Below are positions 57,001-64,000 of a stretch of 64,000 nucleotides of DNA, piece after piece (the stretch's first letter is position 1; each line of letters opens with the position of its first letter). Under the pieces are notes generated by a model. It searched no databases, had not been told where the DNA came from, and was given only the letters and a program-made list of their open reading frames with translations. The position numbers and the translations under genes are program-made. This DNA is from Aurifilum marmelostoma (taxonomy: Eukaryota; Ascomycota; Sordariomycetes; Diaporthales; Cryphonectriaceae). Location of the stretch: NCBI GenBank assembly GCA_027559495.1, contig JAMXSV010000004.1, positions 1,601,001-1,665,000 of the forward strand, read 5' to 3'.

Positions 57001-57404
57001 AATGTGTGATAATTATGATTCACCAAGTAGATAATGCGTGACTGATGACCATGACGAAACTTGAGAAGGAAGAAAAGAAAAGAAGTTACACAAATTTAGA
57101 CCGTCCAGGACCCCCGATTTTGGATACCGGTAATTTTCCCAGACTCTCAAAACAGCCGCAGTATGTCATCCTGCCGTTCCCCTGTAGCCGATGATTCCTA
57201 GCGTGTAGCCGCCGCTCAAAACGCCATGCTTGCCGAAGAGTGACCCCAAATGAATAAAATATAAGAACAGGAAGGGGGAAAAAAAAAAACAATAGTAAAT
57301 GTTCAGACAGGTTGTTGGAAGGTAACAGAAAAGAAAAGAAGAAAAAAGAGTAGACCCATCGAGCCTCAGCCTGGAGGACCGCGATGTGTGCCACTGCCAT
57401 CAAC
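54014..57404. other. Gene-poor, partly AT-rich region
   Basis: This is a 3.4-kb interval. It holds a G12 run near 54129, AT-rich sequence with TATA microsatellites at 54840-54960, and A-rich tracts near 55738 and 57275. Open frames on both strands (e.g. 56404-56782) overlap and lack domains. No transposon ends or RNA genes were recognised. Confidence 0.5.
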
Positions 57405-58166
57405 TCAGATATCAAAGGCATCATCGTCCTTTTGATAGACCTCAGTCGACTCTCCGCCAAAGAAGATGCCCCTCCTCTTCCACGCGCCTCGCTGGATGAA
57501 GTAGCCCGGGTCGTCAGGAGACGCGACCTGCGGTCTCGGGCGGGCACCTGCACCTGGCGCATCGTCCCCACACAGCTCATGACTGCGCTGGACAGCATCG
57601 TCCTCGTCGGGGGTCTCGTCCTCGAACCAAGACTTGTCCGAGTCGACACTCGATGAAGGCGAGGGCCAGCCCTTGTCGTCGTCGTGGCCGTCATCCGCGG
57701 CACGCTGTGTGGCGTTGATGTTCCGCTCGACAATGCGGACGGCCTTGGCCTCTTCAAAGGCAAAGTCGAAGTCGTGGTAGGCCTGGAGCGAGAGGCCCGA
57801 GTCCGAGTGGTGAAGGCGGGCTGGGCGGCGGGCGGTCTCGTGGCCCGCAAAGGACCTCTTGGGCCGCAGAACCTGCAGCGGCTGTCGCTCGTGTAATCTT
57901 GGTGGGGGCTCCGGGCCGTGGGCGGCGACGGGTGGGTTGAGCTTGAGTGGGTCCCACTCTATGGGGGGCCAGTGCTTCCGTGCTAGGCCGTCCGACGATG
58001 AGGGTCTCCTCGTGATGATGGGTATGCTGCCGCTACGCTGTCGGCTGTGAACTTGTTCGGAATGTTGTTGTGACTCGATGAGATCTGTCGGGTGCACGAT
58101 GCGCAGTTTCTTGTGGTGGTGGCTGCGAGAACGGGACAACATCCCGTGGCCAGTATGGCCGACCAT
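57405..58166 (-). CDS. Unrecognised acidic/histidine-rich protein, 253 aa
   Basis: An intronless ORF starts at ATG 58166 (MVGHTGHGMLSRSRSHHHKK) and stops at 57405. The frame is open further upstream, but only through CA/CT microsatellite sequence, so 58166 is chosen as start. The N-terminus is basic and His-rich. The middle has HWPPIEWDPLKLNPP and HHDSGLSLQAYHDF-like segments (actual LHHSDSGLSLQAYHDFDFAF). The second half is strongly acidic (DSDKSWFEDETPDEDDAVQ), and the C-terminus reads GYFIQRGAWKRRGIFFGG then DDDAFDI. The WKRRGIFF segment near the end recurs in short fungal orphan proteins. There is no signal peptide or known domain. Function is unknown. Confidence 0.7.
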   Translation of the reverse strand: MVGHTGHGMLSRSRSHHHKKLRIVHPTDLIESQQHSEQVHSRQRSGSIPIITRRPSSSDGLARKHWPPIEWDPLKLNPPVAAHGPEPPPRLHERQPLQVLRPKRSFAGHETARRPARLHHSDSGLSLQAYHDFDFAFEEAKAVRIVERNINATQRAADDGHDDDKGWPSPSSSVDSDKSWFEDETPDEDDAVQRSHELCGDDAPGAGARPRPQVASPDDPGYFIQRGAWKRRGIFFGGESTEVYQKDDDAFDI

Positions 58167-58184
58167 GTTGAGTGAATGTCGAGG

Positions 58185-58302
58185 AAGAGAGAGAGAGAGA
58201 GTGTGTGTGTGTGTGTGTTTGAGAGACAGAGAGCGAGCCTTGTCGGTGCGTTGGTCTGATAGGGAACAGACAGTTGTGTGTGTGTGTGTGTGTGTGTGTG
58301 TG
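58185..58302. repeat. GA/GT dinucleotide repeats in a gene leader
   Basis: A (GA)n run (58185-58200), a (GT)n run (58201-58218) and a second (GT)n run (58274-58302) lie within 140 bp upstream of the ATG at 58166. In the sense (minus) direction they read CA and CT repeats. Confidence 0.85.
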
Positions 58303-60381
58303 ATATCTTGACAGATAAAAGTCAAAGTCGTCAGACAAATGTGGCGATTTAATTGTTGTACAAAAGAGAGAATGGGAGGAGGAGGGAGGGTTGGGGGGGG
58401 AAAAAATCGACGCAAGGATTGAACAGATGACAGGCTTGGGGCCAGAGCGGGGGATGCGATCTTGATATATCTTCTCGAAGGCTTCCCGGCCAATCCGGAT
58501 TGTGGTGTGCCTTGCATGCAGCGCCCTCAGACTAAGTTAGCTGCAGGCAATAACGCGAGAGAAAAAGAAAAAATACTTAGCCATAGGTACTCCTCTTCTT
58601 TTTTTTTTTGTCCTCGTGCGAGTGATCATATGTGCTTTGCTGACAACCAAGAAAACTTGGCCGTCTAGTCGTAGATCGTTACGACGCACGAGTGTCGTCA
58701 GCCACACACACCCCTCTGCCAATCGAACCGAACTAGCCGAACATCGTAAAACTTCAACGCGTTACTGTACTCGTACACACCATCATTTCTTTTTCTTTAT
58801 TTTCAATTTTTTTTGTACTTCTTGGTGGGGTGGGGTCTTGTCTTTTCCTCCCTCTCGGCGTCTACTTCTCTGCTGGTTTCAAGATTTCCATGCTGCTCAA
58901 CATGGACAAAACAACGAAACCCCAGCCTGAGTGGTTAAGCCAGGGGGGGGAGGGGGACCCTGGGCGATGATCTTCAGCCTATGGAGTGGGGGCATGCGTC
59001 ACACGCTCGTGCTGTACAGTACGATATACCTAGAGCCACGATCTAAAGGGTAGGTGAGTATGTGGGCCCTCCCTTTGCTCATCGGCCGAGCTTTCCAAGG
59101 CCGCTGTGCCACACATGTGCACCAATGGCAAAGGAAGAACGGGGAAGCCTGCTTTAGACTGTCCGTATTCGAAGAAAGTTTGCCTTTATTGTTTCCTCCT
59201 TCATCTTCTCTAGCAAGCAACCAAGCACACACAGACGAACGGTCATCAGCTGCCCTTCGTCATAGCTTGCTCTCAGTGCCGGTGGGCCCGATGAGGATGG
59301 AGTGATCTCGGACCAGATTACCAGATTACCACGGATATCGAGTAGAGGAGAGCAAGAGGGGGAAAAAAAAGTTTGTATGGCTAGGGGCTTTACGACGTGA
59401 CCGTGGAGCATTTCACAGGGGGGCTGAAGACACCATTGACAACCAATATCCGTCCTTCTTTTTTTGGCCACTGCTATGTGTGTCTTGCTATATTATGATG
59501 CAAGTGAAGTATTCGATGCTTGGTAGTGGAGGCTATCACTCTGGTCCGTCGTCGACCTGAACAAGGAATATCTGAGGACCGGCTTTCGTGGTCTTCCTTC
59601 TCTCGCCTTTTTTTTTTTTTTTCCCCCCTTTTTTCCCTCCTCCTTTCCTTTCTTTTCTTTTTCTATTCTCCCATTTCATCATAACTTCCCCAGGAATTCA
59701 AGCAGGTCGGACGCTGGGCCTATGCTGGTAAATGATGAACAGGGGGTGGCAAGTTTAAAAAGGTTGGGGGCACGTCAAACCAGGCAATGATCTGCCGATT
59801 CCACTCTGTGTCTCTCAGCAGTGCGCGTGCGTGTGTGGGTGGGCCTGATTGACCAAGTTGGGCTGATGGGGAACAGAGCTGACCATGCTTGGCCAAACAG
59901 CCGCCACTTTGGTGCCAAGGTAAGACCATTGCACCCCCAAGCCACCCAAAAACAGAGAGCGCTGAGCCTGACGTGCCTGGCTAAGCCGCCACAAGAGCCT
60001 GCCAGCCTGCCTTACTGCGCAAGCGGTAAGCTCCTGTGAACACAAAAGTTCCCGTTTTCCGCTTCTTTTTGTGGGTGGGTGGGTCAAATCTGTGCGTACA
60101 CACAGTAGGTGTTTCTAGCTGCTGAATATAGCACAAAGGTTTGTTGTATGCCAGTACTACTGTCTGTGTACGACTGTGGAAAGTGTTGCATATGTAGTAT
60201 ATACTTACACCTGTTAACCTCCTACCCTCAAACACGGCACCATCGATGGACTTCGTTTTGAGCGTAGCTATGCCAGAGGCAGCCTGGAAAGATGAAAGAC
60301 ACGCTGGACCAGGACCCATCTAGCCCGCATATGGAGCAGGATACTTGCTGCATAGTAGTACCACAGTACTGTGCACACAGA

Positions 60382-60421
60382 AACACACACACACACACAC
60401 ACTCGCTCTCGCTCTCTCTCG

Positions 60422-60453
<32 letters not shown>

Positions 60454-60467
60454 CACACACACACACA
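60382..60467. repeat. Composite (CA)n(CT)n(CA)n microsatellite
   Basis: A CA repeat (about 60382-60402) is followed by a CT-rich repeat with interspersed CG (60403-60432) and another CA repeat (60433-60467). Confidence 0.85.
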
Positions 60468-62107
60468 AGAAGCCAGCTAGCTACCCTTACAGTGAATGAT
60501 CGCTGCAGGGCAATGACGCGAAGCACATCCTTGCGACCTACTCTAGCGGCCTCAAGGGCATGGCCCGCCAGTAATTACTTATTAGGCTGACCGCGGGCGG
60601 CCACGTTGTCTCACCAGCGGCTAAGCATCTTGTTTTGGTGGCACACCAGGGTCAATCCAATGTTGATCAAAGTGCCCTGAAATATCATGCATTGCGTATG
60701 CGTGACGGGATCTCGGACTATTGTGCGCAAATGTAAGTATTATTTTTTTTTTTGGAGGGGGGGGAGGGACGGGGGGATTGGATTGGGTTGCCCAACGTCT
60801 TGATGACTTCATGATGGTGAGCGCTGGCGTTTCAAGTCGATCCATCATGTGTGCCTCGATCGATGATCATCAACAAGAGCCGCGAGGACGATTCGAAAAT
60901 TCATAAGCCGACTGTGTAAGCGCTTCCTCCTCCATGATCTGAACGACACGGCAGCTCGGGTGGTGGCGGTCTACGACAGCGGCTTGGTGTTCCGTTTCAT
61001 CGGAGATTAGGAGCAACTCATGTCTTTGCTAACGCGTCTGATCGCGGGCGTGTGTGACAAACATGTCTCTTCTGGCCGTTTTCCGTGCTTTAGTTTCACA
61101 CGGCAAACACAGGGGGCCAGACAGACTTTGGTCTCGTTTGACGTCCTTGGACTTTTTCTCCATCACGAAGGCGCTGGGATGTCGGACAGAGGCTTGCTGG
61201 TTATGGTTTTTCTGTTATAGTGATGACTCCTCAAGACGATTGCGTTACGCTCGGGGGCTGAGGCCGGGGGCCTTGACTTCTGAGTCACAACTCCGCCTCA
61301 ATTACCCCAAGGCGGTCGCGTTCTTGTTATCTGCTGAGCAAATAGATTGTACCGAGACATTCTTGCTTTGGATGCCGTTGATCTAACACCTCGTACCTTG
61401 ACACGGCCTCGCCATCACAGGGCAGACACCCAGCATCCTGGGATTGGAATTTGAATCAGATGAGACAAATGAGCTTCTCCCTTGCCCCAAACTCAAATAC
61501 TCTCCCCTTCTCCCCGAGATTGTAGGTCGAGCACTATCAAAAGTCCTCATCCCAGGGGGCCTTGCTCCGACCCCTAGAGATCTGACGTGACAAAGTGAAC
61601 AGCTGGATCCTCTGTGCTAGTGACCAAGTTCTTGTGCCTGAGCTGGCTGCGCCGAGTCGGATTGTCTCATGAGGCGCAGCCGAGATGTGCAGGATATCCC
61701 CAGTATATCTCTGTTCAAGGGAATCACCGCTTGCCGGAGCTGATCAGTGTACCTGGCAAGCGAGACTTGTAATGCCAACTCTGTCTTCTCTCATCATCGT
61801 CTTTCTGTGGATGTCTGAGAGTGTCATGGGGAGGTGGCCTGCTCACGGTACCCACGGCCGAGCCTGATTCGAAATACTTGCTGTTCGACGTCGAGCTGGG
61901 TTCGTTTGAAGCTCCGGACTTCATACTGATGTCCTCATGTGCCATGTGCCATGCCGGCCATGGGAGTGATGGCCACCGTAGCCTTTCCTAGGTCGACGCT
62001 CTCGGCATCTTGCCGTCGATTCGAGGTTCTCTGCTTACTACACGCTATACATCGTATGGGATCGCTTGGGGGTATCTGTACATGCGTGCATGGTCTTCTT
62101 GTCTGTA

Positions 62108-62565
62108 CTATAGGGTGCCGTCATTCTCGCCAGGAAGTCTCTTAACACGTTTTTGTTCCCAGTCGTCGAGGTCCTTTGCGGCAAGTCTCTGGAGTAATGG
62201 TATCATCATCAGCAAGGAACAGCATCCCAACAGTAGTAGTAAGGAACCATAATAGGTCCCAGCAAGAAGAAGAAGAGGCTGCACCGTGCCCAACGTACAT
62301 AGTACTCGTCTCGGATGTCAACCTTGCGCCCTGCCTTGCCGACACCCAATTCCTCCTCGCGCGTCATCTGCCGCACTTTCCTGTCGTGCCTCTCGTATCG
62401 GATGGCCGTGGCAGGCGTCAGGACGAAGGAACCCGCGACGATGATGGCCATAAAAGGCAAGCCAAAGAGCAGGAAGGGTCGCTTGGCGAGGGCGGCTCGG
62501 TACCGCGCTGCAATGGTGTTGGACTCGGCGGCGGAGATGTACTTTTTCTTGGGAAAGACGGCCAT
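62108..62565 (-). CDS. COX16: Cytochrome c oxidase assembly protein COX16
   Basis: The model is complement(join(62108..62188, 62299..62565)), 115 aa; the 110-bp phase-0 intron is GT-AG (GTACGT donor, CTCCAG acceptor). The protein starts MAVFPKKKYISAAESNTIAA, with a single membrane segment at about residues 30-50 (PFLLFGLPFMAIIVAGSFVL). The conserved RYERHDRKVRQM and VDIRDEYYRL motifs follow, and exon 2 supplies LAAKDLDDWEQKRVKRLPGE. This matches the fungal COX16 family, an inner-membrane factor for building the catalytic core of complex IV. Without splicing, the frame would end in an unrelated hydrophobic tail. Confidence 0.93.
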
Positions 62566-63612
62566 CTTGATCTCCCTGGAAGGTCAACTTTGCTGTGCTC
62601 GGGAACAGCGACGGGTTGTTGGGGTGTAGGTCTTGGTGGCGGCGGTGGTGGTGGTGGTGGTGGTGGTGGTGTGACAAGACGAGACTCTATGAAGGTGATG
62701 CAAAAGCTACCTGTGACTGCAAGCTTGAGGCGCTAGGCACAAATAGGGTGGATTAGCACTGTTTGCCCTTGTGTACCTACTATGTAAGCTAACACAGTAC
62801 ACAGTATAGCCGGACCGCCCTAGGCGCCCCCCCCCCCTCTCCTTGGGCTCGTGCCCCGAAAAAGCACAGAAAAAAGTAGAAAAGAAACGAGCAAAAGAAA
62901 ACATCGCTATCAATGTCCATTGTGCATGTCACTATTTAGAATTCAAAGTCTGTTATGATCTTCAGAGTGATATTTCGTACTCGAATTTTTGGAGAAAACC
63001 TCAACGAATCTGAGCCCGTGTGAGCAGCATGTGTCTACTTATAAAATAACCCCCCCTGTGGTATACGTCAAGGTTGAAGCCTCCCGCGCCCAACTTTCTC
63101 TGTCCAAGTGATCATTTTGCGTTCTCTCTAGCCAATTCAAGGTCATGAGAATTGAGTTTCTATAGTTATTTCCAGAAAGCTACATGGACCCCGAGGAAAG
63201 GCTTGTCTGGAGGATTGTCCATCCACTATGCCAGGTAATGCCTGGGCAACCACATTAGGGCAAGGAATTTGAGCTGGAATTATATCAGGCCATAGGTGAG
63301 TACTGCCATATGGATGAAATGGGGATCCGGGAACTGTCTTCTCTTTTTTTTTTTTTTTTCTTTTTTCTTGTTGCCTCATCAAGTTCACAAGCCAGCGATA
63401 ATGAATCTTCCCATGTCTCCACCCACCATGGTAGCGTGTGTGTATGTAGCTGGAACGTTTCAAAATTGAACAGTGCATCGGATCCGAGCACTCCGGTAGT
63501 ACCAAGACCCTCTGCACCAGAATTGTGTTTCAGTGCGCCATTATAACTTAGGGATGAATCTATCTCCGTTGACCTCCCTCCTCGGGAGACTTTCTTTCTT
63601 GCGTATCACGTC
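62566..63612. other. Divergent intergenic region
   Basis: This lies between COX16 (-) and the dehydrogenase (+). A (GGT)n tract in the COX16 leader (about 62643-62670), a C11 run near 62828 and a T17 run (63343-63359) are present. No gene was recognised. Confidence 0.55.
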
Positions 63613-64000
63613 ATGGAATCCACCGCGGGCGATGCAAAATCGCACCCTTTCACATGGCTCTTGACAGTGATTGCTGCTCTCGACTTGTAAGCAATTATAA
63701 GCCTTGACGAGATGATGTTGAGATTATATCGAGGAACAGCCATAATGATGCTGACTTAAGAGGCAGTCACTTTCTCGTCACCTTCTTCTACAACCAATTC
63801 CGACGCGTTCCGTACCCCCAGCATGATTTCTCAGGAAAGACAATCATCGTGACCGGCGCCAATGTCGGCCTGGGGTTTGAGGCAGCACGGCATTTCGCCC
63901 GCCTCAACGCGGCCAAGGTCATCCTAGCATGTCGCGACGCCGAGAAGGCACGGCAGGCCAAGTCTGAGATCGATCGCTCGACGGGCAGGCCCAACGGCGT
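63613..64000 (+). CDS. Short-chain dehydrogenase/reductase, 3' end beyond window
   Basis: The visible part is join(63613..63686, 63761..>64000). The 74-bp intron is GT-AG (GTAAGC donor, GCTGAC branch, TTAAG acceptor) in phase 2. Exon 1 encodes MESTAGDAKSHPFTWLLTVI, with a short hydrophobic N-terminal stretch that may anchor it to a membrane. Exon 2 begins the Rossmann domain: FSGKTIIVTGANVGLGFEAA contains the TGxxxGxG cofactor motif, followed by AKVILACRDAEKARQAKSEI. The ACR after beta-2 suggests NADP preference. This is typical of retinol-dehydrogenase-like SDRs in fungi. The catalytic YxxxK lies past the window. Confidence 0.9.

Larger units (their letters stand above)
58167..62107. other. 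Gene-poor region with microsatellites
   Basis: This 3.9-kb interval starts with the leader of the 57405-58166 gene, containing two GT/GA microsatellites. Further along are T-runs (59609-59622), a (CA)n(CT)n(CA)n composite at 60382-60467 and G-rich tracts near 60757. No gene with a domain or splice-supported structure was found. Confidence 0.5.

Overview
The window is nuclear DNA of a filamentous ascomycete (Pezizomycotina, most likely Sordariomycetes). The evidence is short GT-AG introns (about 60-130 bp) with CTAAC/CTGAC-type branch sites, single-gene transcription units on both strands, a HET-domain incompatibility gene, fungal versions of housekeeping genes, and an LTR retrotransposon with RIP-like mutations. 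Gene models below were spliced by hand and checked for frame; exon joins are given in the evidence text.

Layout. 1-2750 (-): DUF2439/ZGRF1-N (Mte1/Dbl2-like) protein, cut by the left edge. 3979-5581 (+): BAR-SH3 adaptor. 6880-9145 (-): secreted Ser/Thr-rich protein. 10004-11069 (+): secreted M35/aspzincin-type metalloprotease. 11912-12859 (+): unrecognised protein. 13446-15661 (-): HET-domain protein. 18110-20633 (+): protein with half a zinc cluster and a C-terminal hydrophobic segment. 21638-22774 (-): LYC1-like GNAT acetyltransferase. 22.8-27.9 kb: gene-poor, with one tentative small gene. 27.9-34.8 kb: ribosomal protein eL14, NAC alpha, ATP synthase subunit d, an HSL-type hydrolase and a GFA/CENP-V-type protein. 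35159-37513 (-): 6-phosphofructokinase. 39377-41460 (+): Mediator subunit MED17. 42519-50071 (-): an FHA-domain Ser/Thr kinase gene split by a Ty1/copia retrotransposon (43491-48640). 50634-52343 (+): a fungal protein of unknown function. 53585-54013 (+): DUF4499/TMEM254-like membrane protein. 57405-58166 (-): unknown acidic protein. 62108-62565 (-): COX16. 63613-64000 (+): start of a short-chain dehydrogenase.

Three points stand out. First, the copia element is bounded by a 5-bp duplication (ATCTT) and interrupts the kinase exactly in frame; removing the element and one target copy gives an open 752-codon gene. Second, the element is degenerate, with CpA depleted on one strand, and both LTRs share that bias while differing by only 7 transitions. 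This suggests that mutation came before or during the last reverse transcription, rather than only after insertion. Third, three genes (BAR-SH3, secreted protein, HET) each carry one apparent frameshift in a G/C run of 5-6 bases, and each is repaired by removing one base. That points to homopolymer over-calling in the assembly or to recent slippage mutations.

The genes do not form an operon or a recognisable biosynthetic cluster. The part from about 5 to 18 kb (secreted proteins, HET gene, orphan gene) has an accessory character. The parts at 28-41 kb and 62 kb are core housekeeping: translation, mitochondrial ATP synthase and cytochrome oxidase assembly, glycolysis, and Mediator.
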